The translations under genes were made by a program, and so were the position numbers. From Limnoperna fortunei (taxonomy: Eukaryota > Mollusca > Bivalvia > Mytilida > Modiolidae): 64,000 bases of DNA. The notes below the pieces were generated by a model, which was given only the letters and a program-made list of their open reading frames with translations, searched no databases and had not been told where the DNA came from. Below are positions 47,101 through 60,849 of this stretch, piece by piece. The stretch is taken from NCBI GenBank assembly GCA_944474755.1, contig OX104124.1:26076452-26140451 (forward strand), written 5' to 3'. How positions within the stretch are numbered: the stretch's first letter is position 1; each line of letters starts with the position of its first letter.

Positions 47101-50100
47101 TTATTGAGTTTTGTACAGTTTTTTGACTGGTTCTTTATTGAGTTTTGTACAGTTTATTGACTGTTTCTTTATTCAGTTTTGTACACTTTATTGACTGTTT
47201 CTTTATTTAGTTTTGTACAGTTTATTGACTTGTTCTTTATTTAGTTTTGTACAGTTTATTGACTGGTTCTTTATTCAGTTTTGTACAGTTTATTGACTGG
47301 TTCTTTTTTTAGTTTTGTACAGTTTATTGACTGTTTCTTTTTTTAGTTTTGTACAGTTTATTGACTGGTTCTTTATTGAGATTTGTACAGTTTATTGACT
47401 ATTTCTTTATTGAGTTTTGTACAGTTTATTGACTGTTTCTTTATTGAGTTTTGTATAGTTTATTGACTGATTCTTCATTGAGTTTTGTACAGATTTTTGA
47501 CTGTTGCTTTATTGAGTTTTGTACAGTTTTTTGACTTGTTCTTTATTGAGCTTTCTACAGTTTATTGACTGTTTCTTTATTGAGTTTTGTACAGTTTATT
47601 GACTGGTTCTTTATTTAGTTTTGTACAGTTTATTTACTGGTTCTTTATTGAGTTTTGTACAGTATATTGACTGGTTCTTTATTGAGTTTTGTACAGCTTA
47701 TTGACTGGTTCTTTATTGAGTTTTGTACAGTTTATTGACTGGTTCTTTATTGAGTTGTGTACAGTTTATTGACTGTTTCTTTATTGAGTTTTGTATAGTT
47801 TATTGACTGATTCTTTATTGAGTTTTGTACAGATTTTTGACTGTTGCTTTATTGAGTTTTGTACAGTTTTTTGACTGGTTCTTTATTGAGTTTTCTACAG
47901 TTTATTGACTGGTTCTTTATTTAGTTTTGTACAGTTTATTGACTAATTCTTTATTGAGTTTTGTACAGTTTATTGACTGGTTCTTTATTCAGTTTTGAAC
48001 AGTTTATTGACTGCTTCTTTATTGAGTTTTGCACAGTTTATTGACTTGTTTCTTTATTGTGTTTTGTACAGTTTATTGACTGGTTCTTTATTCAGTTTTG
48101 TTCAGTTTATTGACTGGTTTTTTATTGAGTTTTGTACAGTTTATTGACAGTTTCTTTATTTAGTTTTGTACAGTTTATTGACTGGTTCTTTATTGAGTTT
48201 TGTACAGTTTATTGACTGGTTCTTTATTGAGTTTTGTATAGTTTATTGATTGTTTCTTTATTTAGTTTGTGTACAATTTATTTACTGGTTGTTTATTTAG
48301 TTTTGTACAGTTTATTGACTGTTTGTTTATTGAGTTTTGCACAGTTTATTGACTGGTTCTTTATTGAGTTTGTGTACACTTTATTGACTGGTTCTTTATT
48401 GAATTTTATACAGTTTATTGACTGGTTCTTTATTTAGTTTTGTTCAGTTTATTGACTGGTTCTTTGTTCAGTTTTGTACAGTTTATTGACTAGTTCTTTA
48501 TTGAGTTTTGTACAGTTTATTGAATGGTTCTTTATTGAGTTTTGTACAGTTTATTGACTGGTTCTTTATTTAGTTTTGTACAGTTTATTGACTGTTTCTT
48601 TATTTAGTTTTGTACAGTTTATTGACAGTTTCTTTATTGAGTTTTGTACAGTTTATTGACTGGTTCTTTATTGAGTTTTGTACAGTTTATTGACTGTTTC
48701 TTTATTGAGTTTTGTACAGTTTATTGACTGGTTCTTTATTGAGTTTTGTACAGTTTATTGACTGGTTCTTTATTGAGTTTTGTACAGTTTATTGACTGTT
48801 TCTTTATTGAGTTTTGTATAGTTTATTGACTGATTCTTTATTGAAGTTTGTACAGTTTTTTGTCTGTTTTTTTATTGAGTTTTGTACAGTTTTTTGACTG
48901 GTTCTTTATTGAGTTTTGTACAGTTTATTGACTGTTTCTTTATTGAAGTTTTGTACAGTTTATTGACTTTTTCTTTATTTAGTTTTGTACAGTTTATTGA
49001 CTTGTTCTTTATTTAGTTTTGTACAGTTTATTGACTGGTTATTTATTGTGTTATGTACAGTTTATTGACTGGTTCTTTATTGAGTTTTGTACAGTTTATT
49101 GACTAATTCTTTAGTGAGTTTTGTACAGTTTATTACTGGTTCTTTATTCAGTTTTGTACAGTTTATTGACTGGTTATTTATTGTGTTATGTACAGTTTAT
49201 TGACTGGTTCTTTGTTCAGTTTTGTTCTGTTTATTGACTAGTTCTTTATTCAGTTTTGTACAGTTTATTGACTGGTTCTTTAATCAGTTTTGTAGTTTAT
49301 TGACTGGTTCTTTAATCAGTTTTGTACAGTTTATTGACTGGTTCTTTATTTAGTTTTGTACAGTTTATTGAATGTTTCTACATTGAGTTTTGTACAGTTT
49401 TTTGACTGGTTCTTTATTGAGTTTTGTACAGTTTTTTGACTGTTTCTTTATTGAGTTTTGTACAGTTTATTGACTGGTTCTTTATTCAGTTTTGTACAGT
49501 TTATTGACTGGTTCTTTATTTAGTTTTGTACAGTTTATGGACTGTTTCTTTATTGAGTTTTATATAGTTTATTGACTGATTCTTTATTGAGTTTTGTACA
49601 GTTTATTGACTGTTTCTTTATTTAGTTTTGTACAGTTTATTGACTGGTTCTTTATTTAGTTTTGTACAGTTTATTGACTGGTTCTTTATTGAGTTTTGTA
49701 CAGTTTATTGACTGGTTCTTTATTGAGTTTTGTACAGTTTATTGGCTGTTTCTTTATTGAGTTTTGTACAGTTTATTGACTGGTTTTTTGTTCAGCTTTG
49801 TTCTGTTTATTGACTGGTTCTTTATTCAGTTTTGTACAGTTTATTGACTGGTTCTTTATTGAGTTTTGTACAGTTTATTGACTGGTTCTTTATTTAGTTT
49901 TGTACAGTTTATTGACTGTTTCTTTATTTAGTTTTGTACTGTTTATTGACTGTTTCTATATTGAGTTTTGTACAGTTTTTTGACTGGTTCTTTATTGAGT
50001 TTTGTACAGGTTATTGACTGTTTCTTTATTTAGTTTTGTACAGTTTATTGACTGGTTCTTTCTTTTGTTTTGTACAGTTTATTGACTGGTTCTTTATTGA

Positions 50101-53100
50101 GTTTTGTACAGTTTTTTGACTGGTTCTTTATTGAGTTTTGTACAGTTTATTGACTGGTTCTTTATTGAGTTTTGTTCAGTTTATTGACTGGTTCTTTATT
50201 GAGTTTTGTACAGTTTATTGACTTATTCTTTATTGAGTTTTGTACATTTTATTGATTGTTTCTTTATTTAGTTTGTTTACAATTTATTTACTTGTTGTTT
50301 ATTTAGTTTTGTACAGTTTATTGACTGGTTCTTTATTCAGTTTTGTACAGTTTATTGACTGGTTCTTTATTTAGTTTTGTACAGTTAATTGACTGTTTCT
50401 TTATTCAGTTTTGTACACTTTATTGACTGTTTCTTTATTTAGTTTTGTACAGTTTATTGACTTGTTCTTTATTTAGTTTTGTACAGTTTATTGACTGGTT
50501 CTTTATTCAGTTTGTACAGTTTATTGACTGGTTCTTTTTTTAGTTTTGTACAGTTTATTGACTGTTTCTTTTTTAGTTTTGTACAGTTTATTGACTGGTT
50601 CTTTATTTAGCTTTGTACAGTTTATTGACTGGTTCTTTATTTAGTTTTGTACAGTTTATTGACTGGTTCTTTATTGAGTTTTGTACAGTTTATTGACTGG
50701 TTCTTTATTGAGTTTGTACAGTTTATTGACTGATTCTTTATTGAGTTTTGTACAGTTTATTGACTGTTTCTTTATTGAGTTTTGTACAGTTTATTGACTG
50801 ATTCTTTATTGAGTTTTGTACAGTTTTTTGACTGTTGCTTTATTGAGTTTTGTACAGATTTTTGACTGGTTCTTTATTGAGTTTTGTACAGTTTATTGAC
50901 TGTTTCTTTATTCAGTTTTGTACAGTTTATTAACTGTTTCTTTATTTAGTTTTGTACAGTTTATTGACTTGTTCTTTATTTAGTTTTGTACAGTTTATTG
51001 ACTGGTTCTTTATTCAGTTTTGTACAGTTTATTGACTGGTTCTTTATTCAGTTTTGTACAGTTTTTTGACTGGTTCTTTATTGAGTTTTGTACAGTTTAT
51101 TGACTGGTTCTTTGTTCAGTTTTGTACAGTTTATTGACTGGTTCTTAATTCAGTTTTGTAAAGTTTATTGACTGGTTTTTAGTCAGTTTTGTACAGTTTA
51201 TTGACTGGTTCTTTATTTAGTTTTGTACAGTTTATTGACTGTTTCTTTATTTAGTTTTGTACAGTTTATTGACTGGTTCTTTATTGAGTTTTGTACAGTT
51301 TATTGACTGGTTCTTTATTGAGTTTTGTACAGTTTATTGACTGTTTCTTTATTGAGTTTTGTACAGTTTATTGACTGGTTCTTTATTCAGTTTTGTACAG
51401 TTTATTGACTGGTTCTTTATTGAGATTTGTACAGTTTATTGACTGGTTCTTTATTGAGTTTTGTACAGTTTATTGACTGTTTCTTTATTGAGTTTTGTAT
51501 AGTTTATTGACTGATTCTTCATTGAGTTTTGTACAGATTTTTGACTGTTGCTTTATTGAGTTTTGTACAGTTTTTTGACTTGTTCTTTATTGAGTTTTCT
51601 ACAGTTTATTGACTGTTTCTTTATTGAGTTTTGTACAGTTTATTGACTGGTTCTTTATTTAGTTTTGTACAGTTTATTTACTGGTTCTTTATTGAGTTTT
51701 GTACAGTATATTGACTGGTTCTTTATTGAGTTTTGTACAGTTTATTGACTGGTTCTTTATTGAGTTTTGTACAGTTTATTGACTGGTTCTTTATTGAGTT
51801 GTGTACAGTTTATTGACTGTTTCTTTATTGAGTTTTGTATAGTTTATTGACTGATTCTTTATTGAGTTTTGTATAGTTTTTTGACTGTTGCTTTATTGAG
51901 TTTTGTACAGTTTTTTGACTGGTTCTTTATTGAGTTTTGTACAGTTTATTGACTGTTTCTTTATTCAGTTTTGTACACTTTATTGACTGTTTCTTTATTT
52001 AGTTTTGTACAGTTTATTGACTTGTTCTTTATTTAGTTTTGTACAGTTTATTGATTGGTTCTTTATTCAGTTTTGTACAGTTTATTGACTGGTTCTTTTT
52101 TTAGTTTTGTACAGTGTATTGACTGTTTCTTCTTTTAGTTTTGTACAGTTTATTGACTGGTTCTTTATTGAGTTTTGTTCAGTTTATTGACTGGTTCTTT
52201 ATTGAGTTTTGTACAGTTTATTGACTGTTTCTTTATTGAGTTTTGTGTTTTGTATAGTTTATTGACTGATTCTTTATTGAGTTTTGTACAGATTTTAACT
52301 GTTGCTTTATTGAGTTTTTTACAGTTTTTTGACTGGTTCTTTATTAAGTTTTCTACAGTTTATTGACTGTTTCTTTATTGAGTTTTGTACAGTTTTTTGA
52401 CTGGTTCTTTATTTAGCTTTGTACAGTTTATTGACTGGTTCTTTATTGAGTTTTGCAAAGTTTATTTACTGGTTTTTTATTCAGTTTTGTACAGTTTATT
52501 GACTGGTTCTTTATTTAGTTTTGTACAGTTTATTGACTGTTTCTTTATTTAGTTTTGTACAGTTTATTGACTGATTCTTTATTGAGTTTTGTACAGTTTT
52601 TTGACTGTTGCTTTATTGAGTTTTGTACAGTTTTTTGACTGGTTCTTTATTGAGTTTTGTACAGTTTATTGACTGTTTCTTTATTCAGTTTTGTACAGTT
52701 TATTGACTGTTTCTTTATTTAGTTTTGTACAGTTTATTGACTTGTTCTTTATTTAGTTTTGTACAGTTTATTGACTGGTTCTTTATTCAGTTTTGTACAG
52801 TTTATTGACTGGTTCTTTATTCAGTTTTGTACAGTTTTTTGACTGGTTCTTTATTGAGTTTTGTACAGTTTATTGACTGGTTCTTTATTTAGTTTTCTAC
52901 AGTTTATTGACTGGTTCTTAATTCAGTTTTGTAAAGTTTATTGACTGGTTTTTTATTCAGTTTTGTACAGTTTATTGACTGGTTCTTTATTTAGTTTTGT
53001 ACAGTTTATTGACTGTTTCTTTATTTAGTTTTGTACAGTTTATTGACTGGTTCTTTATTGAGTTTTGTACAGTTTATTGACTGGTTCTTTATTGAGTTTT

Positions 53101-56100
53101 GTACAGTTTATTGACTGTTTCTTTATTGAGTTTTGTACAGTTTATTGACTGGTTCTTTATTCAGTTTTGTACAGTTTATTGACTGGTTCTTTATTGAGAT
53201 TTGTACAGTTTATTGACTGGTTCTTTATTGAGTTTTGTACAGTTTATTGACTGTTTCTTTATTGAGTTTTGTATAGTTTATTGACTGATTCTTCATTGAG
53301 TTTTGTACAGATTTTTGACTGTTGCTTCATTGAGTTTTGTACAGTTTTTTGACTTGTTCTTTATTGAGTTTTCTACAGTTTATTGACTGTTTCTTTATTG
53401 AGTTTTGTACAGTTTATTGACTGGTTCTTTATTTAGTTTTGTACAGTTTATTTACTGGTTCTTTATTGAGTTTTGTACAGTATATTGACTGGTTCTTTAT
53501 TGCGTTTTGTACAGCTTATTGACTGGTTCTTTATTGAGTTTTGTACAGTTTATTGACTGGTTCTTTATTGAGTTGTGTACAGTTTATTGACTGTTTCTTT
53601 ATTGAGTTTTGTATAGTTTATTGACTGATTCTTTATTGAGTTTTGTATAACTTTTTTGACTGTTGCTTTATTGAGTTTTGTACAGTTTTTTGACTGGTTC
53701 TTTATTGAGTTTTGTACAGTTTATTGACTGTTTCTTTATTCAGTTTTGTACACTTTATTGACTGTTTCTTTATTTAGTTTTGTACAGTTTATTGACTTGT
53801 TCTTTATTTAGTTTTGTACAGTTTATTGACTGGTTCTTTATTCAGTTTTGTACAGTTTATTGACTGGTTCTTTTTTTAGTTTTGTACAGTTTATTGACTG
53901 TTTCTTTTTTTAGTTTTGTACAGTTTATTGACTGGTTCTTTATTGAGATTTGTACAGTTTATTGACTATTTCTTTATTGAGTTTTGTACAGTTTATTGAC
54001 TGTTTCTTTATTGAGTTTTGTATAGTTTATTGACTGATTCTTCATTGAGTTTTGTACAGATTTTTGACTGTTGCTTTATTGAGTTTTGTACAGTTTTTTG
54101 ACTTGTTCTTTATTGAGCTTTCTACAGTTTATTGACTGTTTCTTTATTGAGTTTTGTACAGTTTATTGACTGGTTCTTTATTTAGTTTTGTACAGTTTAT
54201 TTACTGGTTCTTTATTGAGTTTTGTACAGTATATTGACTGGTTCTTTATTGAGTTTTGTACAGCTTATTGACTGGTTCTTTATTGAGTTTTGTACAGTTT
54301 ATTGACTGGTTCTTTATTGAGTTGTGTACAGTTTATTGACTGTTTCTTTATTGAGTTTTGTATAGTTTATTGACTGATTCTTTATTGAGTTTTGTACAGA
54401 TTTTTGACTGTTGCTTTATTGAGTTTTGTACAGTTTTTTGACTGGTTCTTTATTGAGTTTTCTACAGTTTATTGACTGGTTCTTTATTTAGTTTTGTACA
54501 GTTTATTGACTGGTTCTTTATTGAGTTTTGTACAGTTTATTGACTGGTTCTTTATTCAGTTTTGAACAGTTTATTGACTGCTTCTTTATTGAGTTTTGCA
54601 CAGTTTATTGACTTGTTTCTTTATTGTGTTTTGTACAGTTTATTGACTGGTTCTTTATTCAGTTTTGTTCAGTTTATTGACTGGTTTTTTATTGAGTTTT
54701 GTACAGTTTATTGACAGTTTCTTTATTTAGTTTTGTACAGTTTATTGACTGGTTCTTTATTGAGTTTTGTACAGTTTATTGACTGGTTCTTTATTGAGTT
54801 TTGTATAGTTTATTGATTGTTTCTTTATTTAGTTTGTGTACAATTTATTTACTGGTTGTTTATTTAGTTTTGTACAGTTTATTGACTGTTTGTTTATTGA
54901 GTTTTGCACAGTTTATTGACTGGTTCTTTATTGAGTTTGTGTACACTTTATTGACTGGTTCTTTATTGAATTTTATACAGTTTATTGACTGGTTCTTTAT
55001 TTAGTTTTGTTCAGTTTATTGACTGGTTCTTTGTTCAGTTTTGTACAGTTTATTGACTAGTTCTTTATTGAGTTTTGTACAGTTTATTGAATGGTTCTTT
55101 ATTGAGTTTTGTACAGTTTATTGACTGGTTCTTTATTTAGTTTTGTACAGTTTATTGACTGTTTCTTTATTTAGTTTTGTACAGTTTATTGACAGTTTCT
55201 TTATTGAGTTTTGTACAGTTTATTGACTGGTTCTTTATTGAGTTTTGTACAGTTTATTGACTGTTTCTTTATTGAGTTTTGTACAGTTTATTGACTGGTT
55301 CTTTATTGAGTTTTGTACAGTTTATTGACTGGTTCTTTATTGAGTTTTGTACAGTTTATTGACTGTTTCTTTATTGAGTTTTGTATAGTTTATTGACTGA
55401 TTCTTTATTGAAGTTTGTACAGTTTTTTGTCTGTTTTTTTATTGAGTTTTGTACAGTTTTTTGACTGGTTCTTTATTGAGTTTTGTACAGTTTATTGACT
55501 GTTTCTTTATTGAAGTTTTGTACAGTTTATTGACTTTTTCTTTATTTAGTTTTGTACAGTTTATTGACTTGTTCTTTATTTAGTTTTGTACAGTTTATTG
55601 ACTGGTTATTTATTGTGTTATGTACAGTTTATTGACTGGTTCTTTATTGAGTTTTGTACAGTTTATTGACTAATTCTTTAGTGAGTTTTGTACAGTTTAT
55701 TACTGGTTCTTTATTCAGTTTTGTACAGTTTATTGACTGGTTATTTATTGTGTTATGTACAGTTTATTGACTGGTTCTTTGTTCAGTTTTGTTCTGTTTA
55801 TTGACTAGTTCTTTATTCAGTTTTGTACAGTTTATTGACTGGTTCTTTAATCAGTTTTGTAGTTTATTGACTGGTTCTTTAATCAGTTTTGTACAGTTTA
55901 TTGACTGGTTCTTTATTTAGTTTTGTACAGTTTATTGAATGTTTCTACATTGAGTTTTGTACAGTTTTTTGACTGGTTCTTTATTGAGTTTTGTACAGTT
56001 TTTTGACTGTTTCTTTATTGAGTTTTGTACAGTTTATTGACTGGTTCTTTATTCAGTTTTGTACAGTTTATTGACTGGTTCTTTATTTAGTTTTGTACAG

Positions 56101-56877
56101 TTTATGGACTGTTTCTTTATTGAGTTTTATATAGTTTATTGACTGATTCTTTATTGAGTTTTGTACAGTTTATTGACTGTTTCTTTATTTAGTTTTGTAC
56201 AGTTTATTGACTGGTTCTTTATTTAGTTTTGTACAGTTTATTGACTGGTTCTTTATTGAGTTTTGTACAGTTTATTGACTGGTTCTTTATTGAGTTTTGT
56301 ACAGTTTATTGGCTGTTTCTTTATTGAGTTTTGTACAGTTTATTGACTGGTTTTTTGTTCAGCTTTGTTCTGTTTATTGACTGGTTCTTTATTCAGTTTT
56401 GTACAGTTTATTGACTGGTTCTTTATTGAGTTTTGTACAGTTTATTGACTGGTTCTTTATTTAGTTTTGTACAGTTTATTGACTGTTTCTTTATTTAGTT
56501 TTGTACTGTTTATTGACTGTTTCTATATTGAGTTTTGTACAGTTTTTTGACTGGTTCTTTATTGAGTTTTGTACAGGTTATTGACTGTTTCTTTATTTAG
56601 TTTTGTACAGTTTATTGACTGGTTCTTTCTTTTGTTTTGTACAGTTTATTGACTGGTTCTTTATTGAGTTTTGTACAGTTTTTTGACTGGTTCTTTATTG
56701 AGTTTTGTACAGTTTATTGACTGGTTCTTTATTGAGTTTTGTTCAGTTTATTGACTGGTTCTTTATTGAGTTTTGTACAGTTTATTGACTTATTCTTTAT
56801 TGAGTTTTGTACATTTTATTGATTGTTTCTTTATTTAGTTTGTTTACAATTTATTTACTTGTTGTTTATTTAGTTTT
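43744..56877 (+). repeat. 6,567-bp tandem duplication (43,744-50,310 and 50,311-56,877)
   Basis: Two adjacent copies align at a constant 6,567-bp offset, with no net indel at the landmarks checked: the GTTAATTGACTG monomer (near 43,817 and 50,384), the variant starting at 45,608 and 52,175, the one at 48,234 and 54,801, and the end at AATTTATTTACTTG (50,281 and 56,848). The few differences are substitutions, such as GAACAG against GTACAG near 44,116 and 50,683, and TATGCAG against TATTCAG near 46,116 and 52,683. The junction is at about 50,311, where the sequence returns to the state at 43,744. Low divergence implies recent unequal exchange, or an assembly duplication. Confidence 0.9.
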
Positions 56878-59760
56878 GTAAAGTTTATTGACTGTTTGTT
56901 TATTTAGTTTTGTACAGTTTATTGACTGTTTCTTTAGTTTTGTACAGTTTATTGACTGTTTTTTATTGAGTTTTGTACAGTTTGTTGACTGGTTCTTTAT
57001 TGTGTTTGTGTACAATTTATTGACTGGTTCTTTGTTGAATTTTGTACAGTTTATTGACTGGTTCTTTATTGACTTTTGTACACTTTATTGACTGGTTCTT
57101 TATTGAATTTTGTATAGTTTATTGACTGGTTCTTTATTTAGTTTTGTTCAGTTTATTGTCTGGTTCTTTGTTCAGTTTTGTACAGTTTATTGACTGGTTC
57201 TTTGTTCAGTTTTGTACAATTTATTGACTGGTTCGTTATTGAATTTTGTACAGTTTATTGACTGGTTCTTTATTGACTTTTGTACAGTTTATTGACTGGT
57301 TCTTTATTGAGTTTTGTATAGTTATTGACTAGTTCTTTATTTAGTTTTGTACAGTTTATTGACTGGTTCTTAGTTCTGTTTTGTACAGTTTATTGTCTGG
57401 TTTTTTGTTCAATTTTGTTCAGTTTATTGACTGTTTCTTTATTGAGTTTTGTACAGTTTATTGACTGGTTCTTTATTCAGTTTTCTACAGTTTATTGACT
57501 GGTTCTATATATAGTTTTGTACAGTTTATTGACTGTTTCTTTATTGAGTTTTGTATAGTTTATTGACTGATTCTTTATTGAGTTTTGTACAGTTTTTTGA
57601 CTGTTTCTATATTGAGTTTTGTACAGTTTTTTGACTGGTTCTTTATTGAGTTTCTTACAGTTTATTGACTGTTTCTTTATTGAGTTTTGTACAGTTTATT
57701 GACTGTTTCTTTATTTAGTTTTGTACAGTTTATTGACTTGTTCTTTATTTAGTTTAGTACAGTTTATTGACTGGTTCTTTGTTGAGTTTTGTACAGTTTA
57801 TTGATTGGTTCTTTATTGAGTTTTGTACAGTTTATTGACTGGTTCTTTATTGAGTTTTGTACAGTTTATTGACTGGTTCTTTATAGAGTTTTATACAGTT
57901 TATTGACTAATTCTTTATAGAGTTTTGTACAGTTTATTACTGGTTCTTTATTCAGTTTTGTACAGTTTATTGACTGTTTCTTTATATAGTTTTGTACAGT
58001 TTATTGACTGTTTCTTTATTTAGTTTTGTACAGTTTATTGACTGTTTCTTTATTTAGTTTTGTACAGTTTATTGACTGGTTCTTTTTTGAGTTTTGTACA
58101 GTTTATTGACTGGTTCTTTATTTAGTTTTGTACAGTTTATTGACTGGTTCTTTTTTGAGTTTTTGTACAATTTATTGACTGGTTCTTTATTGAATTTTGT
58201 ACAGTTTATTGACTGGTTCTTTATTGAGTTTTGTACAGTTTTTTGACTGGTTCTTTATTGAGTTTTGTACAGTTTATTGACTGGTTCTTTATTGAGTTTT
58301 GTTCAGTTTATTGACTGGTTCTTTATTGAGTTTTGTACAGTTTATTGACTTATTCTTTATTGAGTTTTGTACATTTTATTGATTGTTTCTTTATTTAGTT
58401 TGTTTACAATTTATTTACTTGTTGTTTATTTAGTTTTGTACAGTTTATTGACTGTTTGTTTATTTAGTTTTGTACAGTTTATTGACTGTTTCTTTAGTTT
58501 TGTACAGTTTATTGACTGTTTTTTATTGAGTTTTGTACAGTTTGTTGACTGGTTCTTTATTGAGTTTGTGTACAATTTATTGACTGGTTCTTTGTTGAAT
58601 TTTGTACAGTTTATTGACTGGTTCTTTATTGACTTTTGTACACTTTATTGACTGGTTCTTTATTGAATTTTGTATAGTTTATTGACTGGTTCTTTATTTA
58701 GTTTTGTTCAGTTTATTGTCTGGTTCTTTGTTCAGTTTTGTACAGTTTATTGACTGGTTCTTTGTTCAGTTTTGTACAATTTATTGACTGGTTCGTTATT
58801 GAATTTTGTACAGTTTATTGACTGGTTCTTTATTGACTTTTGTACAGTTTATTGACTGGTTCTTTATTGAGTTTTGTATAGTTATTGACTGGTTCTTTAT
58901 TTAGTTTTGTACAGTTTATTGACTGGTTCTTAGTTCTGTTTTGTACAGTTTATTGTCTGGTTTTTTGTTCAATTTTGTTCAGTTTATTGACTGTTTCTTT
59001 ATTGAGTTTTGTACAGTTTATTGACTGGTTCTTTATTCAGGTTTCTACAGTTTAATGACTGGTTCTATATATAGTTTTGTACAGTTTATTGACTGTTTCT
59101 TTATTGAGTTTTGTATAGTTTATTGACTGATTCTTTATTGAGTTTTGTACAGTTTTTTGACTGTTTCTATATTGAGTTTTGTACAGTTTTTTGACTGGTT
59201 CTTTATTGAGTTTCTTACAGTTTATTGACTGTTTCTTTATTGAGTTTTGTACAGTTTATTGACTGTTTCTTTATTTAGTTTTGTACAGTTTATTGACTTG
59301 TTCTTTATTTAGTTTAGTACAGTTTATTGACTGGTTCTTTGTTGAGTTTTGTACAGTTTATTGATTGGTTCTTTATTGAGTTTTGTACAGTTTATTGACT
59401 GGTTCTTTATTGAGTTTTGTACAGTTTATTGACTGGTTCTTTATAGAGTTTTATACAGTTTATTGACTAATTCTTTATAGAGTTTTGTACAGTTTATTAC
59501 TGGTTCTTTATTCAGTTTTGTACAGTTTATTGACTGTTTCTTTATATAGTTTTGTACAGTTTATTGACTGTTTCTTTATTTAGTTTTGTACAGTTTATTG
59601 ACTGTTTCTTTATTTAGTTTTGTACAGTTTATTGACTGGTTCTTTTTTTAGTTTTGTACAGTTTATTGACTGGTTCTTTATTTAGTTTTGTACAGTTTAT
59701 TGACTGGTTCTTTTTTGAGTTTTTGTACAATTTATTGACTGGTTCTTTATTGAATTTTGT
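56640..59760 (+). repeat. 1,560-bp tandem duplication (56,640-58,200 and 58,200-59,760)
   Basis: Constant 1,560-bp offset. Checked at GACTTTTGTACAC (57,071 and 58,631), the TATAGTTATTGAC short monomer (57,318 and 58,878) and the TTTTTTGAGTTTTTGTACAA monomer (58,151 and 59,711). Differences are scattered substitutions: GACTAG/GACTGG near 57,331, TCAGTTTTC/TCAGGTTTC near 57,481, and TTTTGAG/TTTTTAG near 58,085. The tract near 27.7-29.1 kb is a related single copy. Confidence 0.88.
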
Positions 59761-60849
59761 ACAGTTTATTGACTGGTTCTTTATTGACTTTTGTACAGTT
59801 TATTGACTGGTTCTTTATTGAGTTTTGTATAGTTATTGACTGGTTCTTAGTTCAGTTTTGTACAGTTTATTGACTGGTTCTTTGTTCAGATTTGTTCAGT
59901 TTATTGACTGTTTCTTTATTGAGTTTTGTACAGTTTATTGACTGGTTCTTTATTCAGTTTTCTACAGTTTATTGACTGGTTCTTTATATAGTTTTGTACA
60001 GTTTATTGACTGTTTCTTTATTGAGTTTTGTATAGTTTATTGACTGATTCTTTATTGAGTTTTGTACAGATTTTTTACTGTTTCTTTATTGAATTTTGTA
60101 CAGTTTTTTGACTGGTTCTTTATTGAGTTTTGTACAGTTTATTGACTGGTTCTTTATTCAGTTTTGTACAGTTTATCGGCTGTTTCTTTATTGAGTTTTG
60201 TACAGTTTATTGACTGATTCTTTATTCAGTTTTGTACAGTTTATAGACTGGTTCTTTATTGAGTTTTGTACAGTTTATTGACTGGTTCTTTATTTAGTTT
60301 TGTACAGTTTATTGACTCTTTCTTTATTTAGTTTTGTACAGTTTATTGACTGGTTATTTATTGTGTTATGTACAGTTTATTGACTGGTTCTTTATTGAGT
60401 TTTGTACAGTTTATTGACTAATTCTTTAGTGAGTTTTGTACAGTTTATTACTGGTTCTTTATTCAGTTTTGTACAGTTTATTGACTGTTTCTTTATTGAG
60501 TTTTGTACAGTTTATTGACTGGTTCTTTGTTCAGTTTTGTTCTGTTTATTGACTAGTTCTTTATTCAGTTTTGTACAGTTTATTGACTGGTTCTTTAATC
60601 AGTTTTGTACAGTTTATTGACTGGTTCTTTATGTAGTTTTGTACAGTTTATTGAATGTTTCTACATTGAGTTTTGTACAGTTTTTTGACTGGTTCTTTAT
60701 TGAGTTTTGTACAGTTTATTGACTGTTTCTTCATTGAGTTTTGTGCAGTTTATTGACTGTTTCTTTATTGAGTTTTGTACAGTTTATTGACTGGTTCTTT
60801 ATTCAGTTTTGTACAGTTTATTGACTGGTTCTTTATTTAGTTTTGTACA

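Noticed and set aside
42558..58651. Similar plus-strand ORFs in the right satellite arm
   Set aside because: Same reason. Identical ORFs at 45,608/52,175 and 48,234/54,801 are explained by the 6,567-bp DNA duplication, not by protein conservation.
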